Source: Streptococcus sanguinis
Lineage (GTDB): Bacteria > Bacillota > Bacilli > Lactobacillales > Streptococcaceae
NCBI RefSeq assembly: GCF_900635155.1
Contig: NZ_LR134002.1
Span: 248,001-312,000, forward strand
DNA: 64,000 bases
Direction of reading: 5' to 3'
Below, in pieces: positions 55,356 through 63,438 of this stretch. The notes under the pieces were generated by a model. The model was not told where the DNA came from. It ran no database searches and saw only the letters and a list, made by a program, of their open reading frames with translations. Position 1 is the stretch's first letter; each line of letters opens with the position of its first letter. The position numbers were made by a program, and so were the translations under genes.

Positions 55356-56597
55356 ATGGTTCTGCCAAATTTTAAAGAAAACTTAGAAAAATACGCTAAA
55401 CTATTGGTTGCCATTGGTATTAATGTGCAGCCGGGTCACACGGTAGCGCTCAATATTGATGTGGAGCAGCGTGAGCTGGCTCACTTGATTGTCAAGGAGG
55501 CCTATGCTCTGGGAGCTCACGAGGTCATCGTCCAGTGGGTGGATGATTTGAGTACGCGGGAAAAATTCCTCCATGCACCGATGGGGCGCTTGGACAATGT
55601 CCCAGACTATAAGGTGGCTGAGATGAACTATCTCCTCGAAAAGAAAGCCAGTCGCTTGGGTGTTCGTTCATCTGACCCAGGAGCTTTAAATGGCGTGGAT
55701 GCTGAGAAATTATCGGCTTCTGCTAAGGCTATGGGGATAGCCATGAAGCCGATGCGAATCGCAACCCAATCCAATAAAGTCAGCTGGACAGTCGCTGCAG
55801 CAGCGGGTACAGAGTGGGCTAAGAAGGTCTTTCCAAATGCAGCCAGCGATGAGGAAGCAGTAGATCTTCTATGGGATCAGATTTTCAAAACCTGTCGTGT
55901 CTATGAGGATGACCCAGTAGCCGCTTGGAAAGCTCATGAAGAAAAACTTAGCTCAAAAGCGAAGGTTTTAAATGAAGAGCAATTCACTGCTCTCCACTAC
56001 ACAGCTCCTGGAACAGACTTGACACTGGGCTTGCCCAAGAACCACCACTGGGAATCAGCTGGTAGTCTAAATGCTCAGGGCGAGTATTTCATTGCCAACA
56101 TGCCGACAGAAGAGGTCTTTACAGCACCGGACTTCCGCCGAGCAGATGGTTATGTAACCAGTACCAAGCCTCTTAGCTATAATGGCAACATCATTGAGGG
56201 CATCAAGGTGACCTTCAAGGATGGCCAGATTGTGGATGTTACCGCTGAAAAGGGCGATCAGGTTATGAAGGATCTTGTCTTTGAAAATGCTGGCGCGCGT
56301 GCTTTAGGTGAGTGTGCCTTGGTTCCAGATCCGAGTCCGATTTCTCAGTCAGGTATTACTTTCTTCAATACCCTCTTTGATGAAAATGCCTCTAACCACT
56401 TGGCTATCGGTGCAGCTTATGCGACTAGTGTGGTCGGTGGAGAGAATTTCTCCGAAGAAGAGCTAGAAGCAGCGGGTCTCAACCGCTCGGATGTCCATGT
56501 GGACTTTATGATTGGTTCTAACCAGATGGATATTGACGGTATCCGCGAAGACGGCAGCCGTGTGCCAATCTTCCGCAATGGAGACTGGGTGATTTAA
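55356..56597 (+). CDS. pepS: M29-family aminopeptidase PepS
   Basis: PepS is a cytoplasmic metallo-aminopeptidase with a preference for arginine and aromatic N-termini in streptococci and lactococci. The 413-residue length is normal. Family features are VQPGHTVALNIDVEQRELA at the start and the metal-site segments GECALVPDPSPIS, NHLAIGAAY and HVDFMIGSNQMDIDGI. The ribosome-binding site is AAGGAGAAG. It marks the return of core-genome codon use after the AT-rich island. Confidence 0.93.
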   Translation: MVLPNFKENLEKYAKLLVAIGINVQPGHTVALNIDVEQRELAHLIVKEAYALGAHEVIVQWVDDLSTREKFLHAPMGRLDNVPDYKVAEMNYLLEKKASRLGVRSSDPGALNGVDAEKLSASAKAMGIAMKPMRIATQSNKVSWTVAAAAGTEWAKKVFPNAASDEEAVDLLWDQIFKTCRVYEDDPVAAWKAHEEKLSSKAKVLNEEQFTALHYTAPGTDLTLGLPKNHHWESAGSLNAQGEYFIANMPTEEVFTAPDFRRADGYVTSTKPLSYNGNIIEGIKVTFKDGQIVDVTAEKGDQVMKDLVFENAGARALGECALVPDPSPISQSGITFFNTLFDENASNHLAIGAAYATSVVGGENFSEEELEAAGLNRSDVHVDFMIGSNQMDIDGIREDGSRVPIFRNGDWVI

Positions 56598-56691
56598 GAT
56601 TTTGAGCTGCCTTGAATGGCGCATTCCATAATGACGGCTTCCACTTGCTTCTTGAGAAGCCTTGCTAGAAATATAGAAAGAAGGGGAATAT

Positions 56692-56922
56692 ATGATTGGT
56701 AGTATGTTTGTCGGTTTTATCATCGGTCTTATCGCCGGGGCTATTACTAGCCGTGGGGAGCGCATGGGCTGTATCGGAAAGATCCTCTTGGGTTGGTTTG
56801 GTTCCTTGATTGGTCAATTTCTCTTTGGCCATTGGGGACCAATGCTTGCTGATACAGCTATTGTTCCATCAGTGCTAGGAGCAGTTATCCTCTTGGCTAT
56901 TTTCTGGAGACGGGATAGTTAG
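56692..56922 (+). CDS. GlsB/YeaQ/YmgE family membrane protein
   Basis: This 76-residue, Gly-rich protein has three hydrophobic segments, as in the transglycosylase-associated (GlsB/YeaQ) family: MFVGFIIGLIAGAITS, then KILLGWFGSLIGQFLFG and a last segment ending in FWRRDS. In Gram-positive bacteria such genes are often induced by general or membrane stress. It has an AAGGGGAA ribosome-binding site and is followed by a shared terminator. Confidence 0.85.
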   Translation: MIGSMFVGFIIGLIAGAITSRGERMGCIGKILLGWFGSLIGQFLFGHWGPMLADTAIVPSVLGAVILLAIFWRRDS

Positions 56923-56927
56923 AATAG

Positions 56928-56962
56928 AAAAATACCTAGATAGTTTCTATCTAGGTATTTTT
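56928..56962. terminator. bidirectional terminator between the GlsB-like gene and def
   Basis: AAAAATACCTAGATA pairs perfectly with TATCTAGGTATTTTT around GTTTC, with T-runs on both strands. It serves two convergent genes. Confidence 0.9.
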
Positions 56963-56982
56963 GATAATGATATGCAAGTTGT

Positions 56983-57615
56983 TTACTCAATCACCAACAT
57001 GCCGTCTTTGACTGCAAATGGGTCTTTTTCATTGATGCGGTCGTAAAACATGATGCCGTTAATATGGTCGATTTCATGTTGAACAACAATTGCGTTATAG
57101 CCCTTGAGCTTGATACGATGCTTTTGACCGTCTTTGTCAAAGTAATCCACGGTCACTCGCGCATGCCGAACCACGTAGCCCGGTACTTCTCGATCGACTG
57201 ACAGACAGCCTTCACCATCAGCTAAAGCTGCATCCTGAACGGAGTGAGCTACAATCTTAGGATTGTACATCAGCGTTTGCAGACTATAAGCTTCCTTAGG
57301 CGGATTGCCCTCTTCGTCCTCAGGATTTGGGACCAAAACAGCAATTAAGCGTTTGGAAATGTCCAGCTGGGGAGCAGCTAGACCAACACCGCCGCGAAGC
57401 CCCATTTTTTCTGCCATGACTGGATCCTGGGAATGCTTGAGAAATTGCATCATCTTCTCGCCCAGAATGATGTCCTGATCAGACAGAGGGAAGCTGACTT
57501 CCTCAGCGACAGCGCGCAGGGTCGGATTGCCCTCGCGGATAATGTCCTTCATATCAATTAAATGGGCTGGTTTGGTTAATCTTTCAATAACAGATGTTTT
57601 TTCACTCACAGACAT
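56983..57615 (-). CDS. def: peptide deformylase
   Basis: Def removes the formyl group from the N-terminal Met of new proteins. The 210-residue protein is a class II (Gram-positive type) enzyme with [17 protein letters not shown] (metal-binding Cys) and [12 protein letters not shown] (the two metal-binding His). The start has an AGGAGAG ribosome-binding site. The N-terminus is a few residues longer than in close relatives as I recall them. Confidence 0.96.
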   Translation of the reverse strand: MSVSEKTSVIERLTKPAHLIDMKDIIREGNPTLRAVAEEVSFPLSDQDIILGEKMMQFLKHSQDPVMAEKMGLRGGVGLAAPQLDISKRLIAVLVPNPEDEEGNPPKEAYSLQTLMYNPKIVAHSVQDAALADGEGCLSVDREVPGYVVRHARVTVDYFDKDGQKHRIKLKGYNAIVVQHEIDHINGIMFYDRINEKDPFAVKDGMLVIE

Positions 57616-57748
57616 GATTCTCTCCTTTTTCTATCCTTCATCATAACATAAAACCTGCAAGAAATAAAGGCGGGAGCGGTTTTGACTGGCTGGCGGTGCC
57701 TGATTTTGAATGGAGCGACAGCGACCCATAATATTCCTGACAAAGAAA

Positions 57749-57777
57749 TTGCGTCTTGACCCAAAAAACTGTATGAT
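57749..57777 (+). promoter_or_regulatory. promoter of the MFS transporter gene
   Basis: TTGCGT and TATGAT are spaced by 17 bases, 32 bases before the MFS gene. Confidence 0.5.
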
Positions 57778-57808
57778 AGAGGTAGTGTGAATTTTAAAGG
57801 AAAATAGA

Positions 57809-58978
57809 ATGAAAAAATTGATGGAAAAGGTGAGTATCCTCTCGCTTTCTTTGATTCTGACGACGGCTTTTTCGATTTCCAGTGCCCAGTCGGCCATGTT
57901 TGCTTTTTATAAGGGGATTCCAGAAAGTTGGGTAGAACTTCTAGTTTCTTTGCCTTCGGCTGGGATTATGCTGATGTTGCTGTTTAATAGGGTCATTGAA
58001 AAATACCTGACAGAGCGTCAGATGATTGTGAGCGGGCTTCTGATCTTTTCACTTTGCGGACTTCTTCCTCTTCTTAATCAGTCTTACTGGCTTATGTTTG
58101 TATCTCGGCTTGTCTTTGGGATGGGAATTGGTCTGCTCAATGCCAAGGCGATTTCGATTGTGAGCGAGCGCTACAAGGGGCAGGAACGCGTTCGGCTTTT
58201 AGGACTGAGGGGATCAGCAGAAGTAGTCGGGACAGCCCTCTTGACTTTTGGCGTCAGTCGGCTTCTTCCTCTCGGTTGGCAGGCTGCCTTTCTCGTCTAT
58301 AGCTTCGGACTGGTGGTCTTGGTGCTATATCTGCTTTTTGTCCCTTATAACAAGGTCTCTGAAAAGCAGCAAGAACAGTTTGAATCGACTCCCAAGCTAA
58401 GCAGTCAGAATTGGCAGCTGAGTCTAGCTTTTGCCTTTGTGGCGGGGGTTATTGTGCTGACCTATATTGCCATCAATGTGCGGGTGCCGGGGATTGTAGA
58501 GAAGTCTGGCATGGGGACAGCCCAAACTGCAGGCGTGATTCTTTCCTTAATGCAGTTGATTGGGATTGCAGCGGGCATCAGCTTTGCTAGTTTGACCCGT
58601 CTTTTTAGAGATAAACTGCTGATGCTTTCTGGTCTGGTTTTTGGACTGAGTCAGATTATCATTGGCTTCTCACCTAATCTCTTGTCACTCAGCATGGCTA
58701 CTATTAGCGCCGGCTTTGTCTATAGTGTCGGTCTGACGACCATTTTTTACACCCTGTCCGAGCGCATTTCCGCCCACCTCCTCAATCAAGCCACTTCTAT
58801 CGTGATTTTAGGTTGCAGTATTGGAGCAACGGCCACTACATTTGTCCTCAGTTTCATTGGGAGATTCTCTAACGCCCCAGCCTTTATCTTCAGCGTTTTG
58901 GGGCTGGCTATGATTTTGACCTCGCTCTTTGTGCTAAGATTTAGCAAAGAAAAGAGCGGAATGGCTTCAGAAAGTTAG
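57809..58978 (+). CDS. major facilitator superfamily transporter
   Basis: This 389-residue protein has about twelve hydrophobic segments and the MFS loop motif after the second helix in degenerate form. SRLVFGMGIGLLNAKAISIV marks helix 4, and a central polar loop lies near residues 185-205. The substrate is not evident; drug efflux is common for proteins of this size. It stops 11 bases before rsuA and is probably co-transcribed with it. Confidence 0.85.
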   Translation: MKKLMEKVSILSLSLILTTAFSISSAQSAMFAFYKGIPESWVELLVSLPSAGIMLMLLFNRVIEKYLTERQMIVSGLLIFSLCGLLPLLNQSYWLMFVSRLVFGMGIGLLNAKAISIVSERYKGQERVRLLGLRGSAEVVGTALLTFGVSRLLPLGWQAAFLVYSFGLVVLVLYLLFVPYNKVSEKQQEQFESTPKLSSQNWQLSLAFAFVAGVIVLTYIAINVRVPGIVEKSGMGTAQTAGVILSLMQLIGIAAGISFASLTRLFRDKLLMLSGLVFGLSQIIIGFSPNLLSLSMATISAGFVYSVGLTTIFYTLSERISAHLLNQATSIVILGCSIGATATTFVLSFIGRFSNAPAFIFSVLGLAMILTSLFVLRFSKEKSGMASES

Positions 58979-58989
58979 GAGGTTATACG

Positions 58990-59718
58990 ATGCGTCTGGA
59001 TAAATTTTTAGCAGAAAATGGTCTGGGCTCACGCGCTCAGGTCAAGCAGCTTCTAAAGAAAGGGCTGGTTTTGGTCAATGGCAGAGTAGAGAAATCACCT
59101 AAGACCCAGATTGATGAGACAGCAGATGAGATTGTCGTTTCTGGCCAAAGGTTGACCTATGAAAAATTCGTTTACTACCTTCTCAACAAGCCGCAGGGAG
59201 TCATTTCGGCGACAGAGGATGACCGTCATAAGACAGTTCTGGACTTGCTAGACGAGACTGCCCGTCAGAAAGAAGTTTTTCCTGTCGGCCGTTTGGATAT
59301 TGATACCCACGGCCTTCTCCTTCTGACCAATAATGGCAAGCTAGCCCATGCCATGCTGTCACCCAAAAAGCACGTCGAAAAAATCTACCGAGCTCAAGTG
59401 GCAGGCCTGATGAACCAAGCAGATGTAGAGCGCTTTGCTGCAGGAATAGAACTGAAAGACTTCACCTGTCAGCCAGCTCAGCTCAAGATTTTAGAGCTGG
59501 ACGAGGCAAAAGAGACTTCTCTCGTAGAAATTACTCTAGCTGAAGGAAAATTTCACCAGGTCAAGCGCATGGTGGCTGCCTGCGGAAAAGAAGTTACGGA
59601 TCTTCAGCGTCTCACGATGGGGCCCCTACAGTTGGATCCCGCACTAGCTCTTGGAGAATGGCGGAGGCTGACCGAGATAGAAATGCTTTCTTTAGAAATC
59701 TTTGGGGTTGAATTGTAA
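58990..59718 (+). CDS. rsuA: 16S rRNA pseudouridine synthase RsuA
   Basis: RsuA-type enzymes convert a uridine of 16S rRNA (U516 in E. coli) to pseudouridine. The 242-residue protein has an N-terminal S4 RNA-binding domain (MRLDKFLAENGLGSRAQVKQ) and the catalytic motif GRLDIDTHGLLLLTN with Asp103. The C-terminal FHQVKRMVAACGKEV is typical of the family. Close relatives RluB, RluE and RluF share this architecture, so the exact target base is inferred. Confidence 0.88.
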   Translation: MRLDKFLAENGLGSRAQVKQLLKKGLVLVNGRVEKSPKTQIDETADEIVVSGQRLTYEKFVYYLLNKPQGVISATEDDRHKTVLDLLDETARQKEVFPVGRLDIDTHGLLLLTNNGKLAHAMLSPKKHVEKIYRAQVAGLMNQADVERFAAGIELKDFTCQPAQLKILELDEAKETSLVEITLAEGKFHQVKRMVAACGKEVTDLQRLTMGPLQLDPALALGEWRRLTEIEMLSLEIFGVEL

Positions 59719-59765
59719 ATGAAAGAGCCTGAATTCCTCATACAAAAGATTTGAAACAGAATCAT

Positions 59766-59794
59766 TTGACAAAGGTAGCCCTTCTTGGTAGAAT
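59766..59794 (+). promoter_or_regulatory. rpsO promoter
   Basis: TTGACA (59766-59771) and TAGAAT (59789-59794) are spaced by 17 bases. The leader is about 85 nucleotides. Confidence 0.85.
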
Positions 59795-59799
59795 AAGTA

Positions 59800-59884
59800 T
59801 GTCGTAAAGACAAATAACTTCTTCTTGGTTGCAGGACATGCCAAACCTGCCACTCGGATGAAGCGTAAAGAAAAGGAGTATATC
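59800..59884 (+). promoter_or_regulatory. rpsO leader, possible S15 autoregulatory RNA
   Basis: The leader contains a hairpin with GCAGG (59831-59835) paired to CCTGC (59846-59850) followed by an A-rich stretch and AAAGGAG. S15 represses its own mRNA through structured leaders in several bacteria, including Bacillus relatives. Whether this leader has that fold cannot be settled by eye. Confidence 0.35.
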
Positions 59885-60154
59885 ATGGCAATCTCAAAAG
59901 AGAAAAAAAATGAAATCATTGCACAATACGCACGTCACGAAGGTGACACTGGTTCAGTAGAGGTACAAGTTGCTGTCCTTACTTGGGAAATCAACCACCT
60001 CAACGACCACATCAAACAACACAAAAAAGACCACGCTACTTACCGTGGCTTGATGAAGAAAATCGGTCGCCGTCGTAACCTCTTGGCTTACCTTCGTAAG
60101 AACGACGTTAACCGTTACCGTGAGTTGATCAACTCTCTTGGACTTCGTCGCTAA
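59885..60154 (+). CDS. rpsO: 30S ribosomal protein S15
   Basis: S15 binds the central domain of 16S rRNA early in 30S assembly and makes a bridge to the 50S subunit. The 89-residue sequence is standard, with [16 protein letters not shown] and the C-terminal [18 protein letters not shown]. The start MAISKEKK follows AAAGGAG; the longer frame at 59825 is within the leader. Codon use is strongly optimised. Confidence 0.99.
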   Translation: MAISKEKKNEIIAQYARHEGDTGSVEVQVAVLTWEINHLNDHIKQHKKDHATYRGLMKKIGRRRNLLAYLRKNDVNRYRELINSLGLRR

Positions 60155-60186
60155 TCTGCTTTATTTTCCACTTACATTGCCTTGTC

Positions 60187-60263
60187 ACCTTACCTCGATA
60201 TACTCAAGTATTATCTTCATACTCAAGTATTATCTTCGGGTACGGTTCCTAGCACTGTAAGGT
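60187..60263. repeat. inverted-repeat element with a tandem duplication after rpsO
   Basis: ACCTTAC (60187-60193) and GTAAGGT (60257-60263) form the ends. Between them is an exact tandem duplication of 19 bases, ATACTCAAGTATTATCTTC, at 60200-60218 and 60219-60237. Each unit contains the near palindrome ATACTCAAGTAT. No gene is present. Tandem units of this kind change copy number by slippage. Confidence 0.55.
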
Positions 60264-60279
60264 AAAATAAACCAGAATG

Positions 60280-60304
60280 ATCTCCCTTCGGGGAGATTTT
60301 TTTG
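60280..60304 (+). terminator. rpsO terminator
   Basis: ATCTCCC pairs with GGGAGAT around the stable TTCG tetraloop, followed by seven T residues. It lies 125 bases after the stop, beyond the inverted-repeat element. Confidence 0.92.
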
Positions 60305-60451
60305 TTTTCACTAGGATCTTAGTCCGATCTCAAATCAGCTCTCTGGATTCAGAGGGCTTTTCCTTAGTCTTGATTCTAACTCAGTCAGACTCTTTTTGTG
60401 GTCCAAAAAAGCCCTTCTATTATTTTAGAAGAACTTTTTATATCAGAAATT

Positions 60452-61378
60452 TTACTCTTTCAAGAATTTTTGGATGGCAGGAGCGGCAGTGATAGCAAAT
60501 CTTTCGTCGATACGGTGCTCTCCACCTTCTACTGTGACCAGCTCTGCATTTGGAATAGTCTGACTCGCTTGAACAGCATACTGGTAGGGCACGACTGCAT
60601 CATCAGTTCCGTGGATAATGAGGGTTGGAGCTGTGATGTTGGCCTGCTCTGCTTGGATGTCAATGTCTAAGGCATCGATTAGGTAAATCTTGCCCAGAGT
60701 GGTATTGTGGTGTGTCAGGCTGTCTGGAAGTTGATCGAAGTCGGGACTTCCAAGCTCGCGGTAGGTTTCCTTGGCATCGTCAAAAAGAACGAAAGCTGGA
60801 AAGATGAGCAAGAGTTTGTGTACGCGGTCCGGATAAGTAGCAGCATAGAGACTGGCAACGACACCACCTTGGCTAGCACCGAATAAGCTCATTTTGCTCT
60901 TATCTACAAAGGTCTCAGAACTCAGCTTTTCCATGACTTGAGTCAAGTCTGTGAGTTCGGTCTTGACCGACATATTAAGCATGTCTTGTCCACCGCTTTT
61001 CGATTGGCGACTGCCGCCGTAGAAATCAAAGCTGTAAACCAGATAACCTTGCTTTGCCAGCAGCTGGCTGTACATTTCATATTGCTCAAGGGTGTTGTTC
61101 AATCCATGCGCGATAACAATAGTCGGCAATTTTTTACTCTTGTAGTCACGAGAAGCAGTAATCTTTCCGTAGAGTTGCTTGTCATCGTATGAAATACTGT
61201 ACTCTTCAGACACGATGTCTTCTGTCGGAGTTGGTTGCTTGTCGCTCTTCTCGCTAGAACTTGTCTGAGTGGTTTCTGGCGTAGAAGGGGTAGGATTTGG
61301 TTTGGTCTGGGAGTGCCAGAAGAAAAGACCTAGTCCAGCCAAGCACAAGGCTGCTAAGAAAACCCAAATATACTTCAT
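60452..61378 (-). CDS. membrane-anchored alpha/beta hydrolase
   Basis: This 308-residue protein has an N-terminal signal anchor (VFLAALCLAGLGLFFW, no lipobox Cys) and a Ser/Thr/Pro linker to about residue 55. An alpha/beta hydrolase domain follows with the oxyanion HGLNN, nucleophile S169 in GASQGG, Asp near 259-260 in HGTDD and His288 in GGEHRI. Esterase or lipase-like activity on the outer face of the membrane is likely; the substrate is unknown. The ribosome-binding site is AAGGAGAG. Confidence 0.85.
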   Translation of the reverse strand: MKYIWVFLAALCLAGLGLFFWHSQTKPNPTPSTPETTQTSSSEKSDKQPTPTEDIVSEEYSISYDDKQLYGKITASRDYKSKKLPTIVIAHGLNNTLEQYEMYSQLLAKQGYLVYSFDFYGGSRQSKSGGQDMLNMSVKTELTDLTQVMEKLSSETFVDKSKMSLFGASQGGVVASLYAATYPDRVHKLLLIFPAFVLFDDAKETYRELGSPDFDQLPDSLTHHNTTLGKIYLIDALDIDIQAEQANITAPTLIIHGTDDAVVPYQYAVQASQTIPNAELVTVEGGEHRIDERFAITAAPAIQKFLKE

Positions 61379-61535
61379 AGTTCTCTCCTTTCAGTATTTG
61401 TAGTATTATAGCGGAAATGAAACTGTTTTACAAGGAGAGAGATTTCTTGTTTTTGATTTTTCTGGATTTCATACAAGAAAATCTAATTCAGTCATCTAAG
61501 CGAGATTCCGATAACCTTGAGTTTTTTAGAAAATC

Positions 61536-61564
61536 TTGCTAAACTGTAGCTACTAAGATAAAAA
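61536..61564 (+). promoter_or_regulatory. yjdF promoter
   Basis: TTGCTA and TAAAAA are spaced by 17 bases. A transcript starting near 61571 would have a leader of about 95 nucleotides. Confidence 0.5.
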
Positions 61565-61570
61565 CACAGT

Positions 61571-61665
61571 TCTGGTTGGTAGTCCAGACGCAAAAAATCC
61601 ATTTTTTGTCAGTAACCTTCCTCCTTGGTTGTCCATTCTTAGGAATTTTTAAAGGAGGGGCTGTC
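61571..61665 (+). ncRNA. candidate yjdF riboswitch leader
   Basis: CCTCCTT (61620-61626) is an exact complement of AAGGAGG (61652-61658), the ribosome-binding site of yjdF. The leader can therefore hide the site in a stem of seven pairs. Upstream are the hairpins CTGG/CCAG (about 61573-61588) and AAAAAA-TCC-TTTTTT (about 61592-61607). The yjdF riboswitch, which responds to azaaromatic compounds, is found ahead of yjdF genes in Firmicutes. The location and the anti-Shine-Dalgarno pairing fit, but I could not check the conserved core. Confidence 0.5.
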
Positions 61666-62079
61666 ATGGATAAGATTTCAATGACGCTGACAGTTTATTT
61701 TGAAGAGGGATTTTGGCACGGTCTTTTCGAGCAGGAACATGCTCAATCTTATAGAGTTTGCCGAGTCACCTTTGGTGCAGAGCCTAGTACGCAGGAATTG
61801 TTGGATTTTCTAAACCGTTATTATCATCGGTTGCAGTTTAGTCCTAGCATCAGGGTGAAGGAGAAGACGAAGTCGGTCAGTCCTAAACGCCTGCAGAGAC
61901 AGGCTAAAAAGGAGCAGATGGCTTCACGTTCTTCAAAGTCTCAGGAAGCGCTGAGTCTGCAATTAGAAGAGCAAAAAAAAATCGCTCGAGTCAAGCGCAA
62001 GCAGCAGAAAGAACTGGCTAAGCAAAGGAAATTCGAACTCAAACAGCAAAAACGATTGGAAAAGCACAAGGGGCATTGA
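61666..62079 (+). CDS. yjdF: YjdF family protein (DUF2992)
   Basis: This 137-residue protein has an N-terminal domain with the YjdF pattern (MTLTVYFEEGFWHGLFE, then YRVCRVTFGAEPS) and a highly basic helical C-terminus rich in Lys, Gln and Arg from about residue 75. The basic tail suggests RNA or DNA contact. Its biochemical role is unknown. The start MDKISM follows AAAGGAGG; the upstream extension is the leader RNA. It is the named gene of the yjdF riboswitch class. Confidence 0.82.
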   Translation: MDKISMTLTVYFEEGFWHGLFEQEHAQSYRVCRVTFGAEPSTQELLDFLNRYYHRLQFSPSIRVKEKTKSVSPKRLQRQAKKEQMASRSSKSQEALSLQLEEQKKIARVKRKQQKELAKQRKFELKQQKRLEKHKGH

Positions 62080-62267
62080 GCCTGGTTTTTCTTATTTATA
62101 TGGGAAAGTCTTCCGTAGGGAGGCTTTTTCATTTGTCAGGCAATCGGTGAGTGGCTTGAAAAGTGAATTGATTTCTCCAAGTCGTTTTATTTGACAGATG
62201 TAACAAAAGTTATTACAATATAATCATAAAATAAAAATTACAAGAGTAGTTTTAAAAAGGAGAGTTT

Positions 62268-62489
62268 ATGATTGAAATTACATATTTGGATGCTGTCAAG
62301 CAAGAGCGGAAGATGACCTTTGAGTCTTATCAGGAGTTTGAGCAGTCCCAGCAAGCCTGCTTGATTGGAGTGGCAGATTATTACCCAGTTAAAAAATTGA
62401 CTTATAAAGGCCATGATTTGAACTATCAGGGTACTTACGGCGACGTCTTCTTTTTCCTGATGAAGCAGGATTTGACAAAGTTTGACTAA
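62268..62489 (+). CDS. small conserved streptococcal protein, DUF4649-like
   Basis: This 73-residue protein (MIEITYLDAVKQERKMTFES... ending LMKQDLTKFD) resembles the short DUF4649 family common in streptococci. It has no membrane segment and no known function. It starts after AAAGGAG. A TATAAT -10 lies at 62219-62224. It ends 18 bases before trxA and is likely co-transcribed with it. Confidence 0.7.
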   Translation: MIEITYLDAVKQERKMTFESYQEFEQSQQACLIGVADYYPVKKLTYKGHDLNYQGTYGDVFFFLMKQDLTKFD

Positions 62490-62507
62490 GAATAAAGGAG
62501 AAAAATA

Positions 62508-62822
62508 ATGGTAAAAGCAATCACAGATGCAACATTTGAGCAAGAAACAAAAGACGGATTGGTGCTCATTGACTTTTGGGCGACTTGGTGCGGACCTTGT
62601 CGGATGCAGGGGCCAATCCTTGACAAACTCTCAGAGGAACTTTCCGAAGATGAGCTCAAGATTGTCAAGATGGATGTGGATGAAAATCCAGCTACAGCAC
62701 GCGCCTTTGGTATCATGTCTATCCCAACCTTGCTCTTTAAAAAAGACGGTCAAGTCGTCAAGCAGCTAGCGGGTGTCCATACAGCCCAGCAGATTAAAGC
62801 GATTGTGGCAGACTTGGGATAA
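62508..62822 (+). CDS. trxA: thioredoxin
   Basis: Thioredoxin reduces protein disulfides in the cytoplasm. The 104-residue protein has the active site W27-C28-G29-P30-C31 in FWATWCGPCRM, the buried Asp in LIDFW, and the cis-Pro loop MSIPTLLFKKDGQ. Length and motifs are standard. The ribosome-binding site is AAAGGAG. Confidence 0.95.
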   Translation: MVKAITDATFEQETKDGLVLIDFWATWCGPCRMQGPILDKLSEELSEDELKIVKMDVDENPATARAFGIMSIPTLLFKKDGQVVKQLAGVHTAQQIKAIVADLG

Positions 62823-62978
62823 GGTGAGTGGAAGATTAAATTAGACCTATTTAAAATTGAGGCTGCTCTGGTTATAGAGTGGTCTTTTTTATTGCGATTG
62901 TAACAATAAGAAGTCAATTTAAAAAATTTGTTCGAAAATTCACATTTTAAGGTATAATAAGTAGAAGTATTTTTTCCA

Positions 62979-63389
62979 ATGGGTCTCGTTAGGGAGTCGG
63001 GTTATTTAAAACATGATGGGAATGTGGTAATGTTAATGATTGAGTTGCTAAAACATCTTTTATTTGTTTTTATGATTTTTACACCATTTGTTGCCCCAGC
63101 TGTTTTTTGTTTCTTTGTGGGGTGGATGATTCCTAGAGAGCAGATAACGCAAAAAAGAATCATACTAGTACTAGCCTTGTTGATTCCAATTTTGCTTTTG
63201 ATTTCCTATTGTGCTCCTCAGATTTTAGGACTGGTTTTTTGGAGTCTGATTTGGTTTTTCATCGGGCTGCTGCGAATGAAGAATTATACTAAGTCACAGT
63301 ACTGGACAAGATGGCTTATATTTATCGCTTGTTTTAGTGCCTATATTTTACTTTATCTCCGCTTTTTTGGATCGCTTTATTTTTATTAA
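62979..63389 (+). CDS. small integral membrane protein of unknown function
   Basis: This protein of up to 136 residues has about four hydrophobic segments (from HLLFVFMIFTPFVAPAVFCF onward) and no recognised domain. The start is uncertain: 62979 gives 136 residues, 63030 (MLMIELL) gives 119 and removes a polar N-terminus; neither has a strong ribosome-binding site. A TATAAT at 62953-62958 would start transcription just before the first candidate. Confidence 0.55.
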   Translation: MGLVRESGYLKHDGNVVMLMIELLKHLLFVFMIFTPFVAPAVFCFFVGWMIPREQITQKRIILVLALLIPILLLISYCAPQILGLVFWSLIWFFIGLLRMKNYTKSQYWTRWLIFIACFSAYILLYLRFFGSLYFY

Positions 63390-63394
63390 ACTTA

Positions 63395-63430
63395 AAAATC
63401 AGCTTGAAGATTTGCTTCAAGCTGATTTTG
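63395..63430. terminator. bidirectional terminator before pepF
   Basis: AAAATCAGCTTGAAG pairs perfectly with CTTCAAGCTGATTTT around ATTTG. It serves the membrane protein gene and the convergent pepF. Confidence 0.88.
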
Positions 63431-63438
63431 TTTATTCT

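Noticed and set aside
60200..60237. CRISPR array
   Set aside because: There are only two directly abutting 19-base copies with no spacers and no cas genes.
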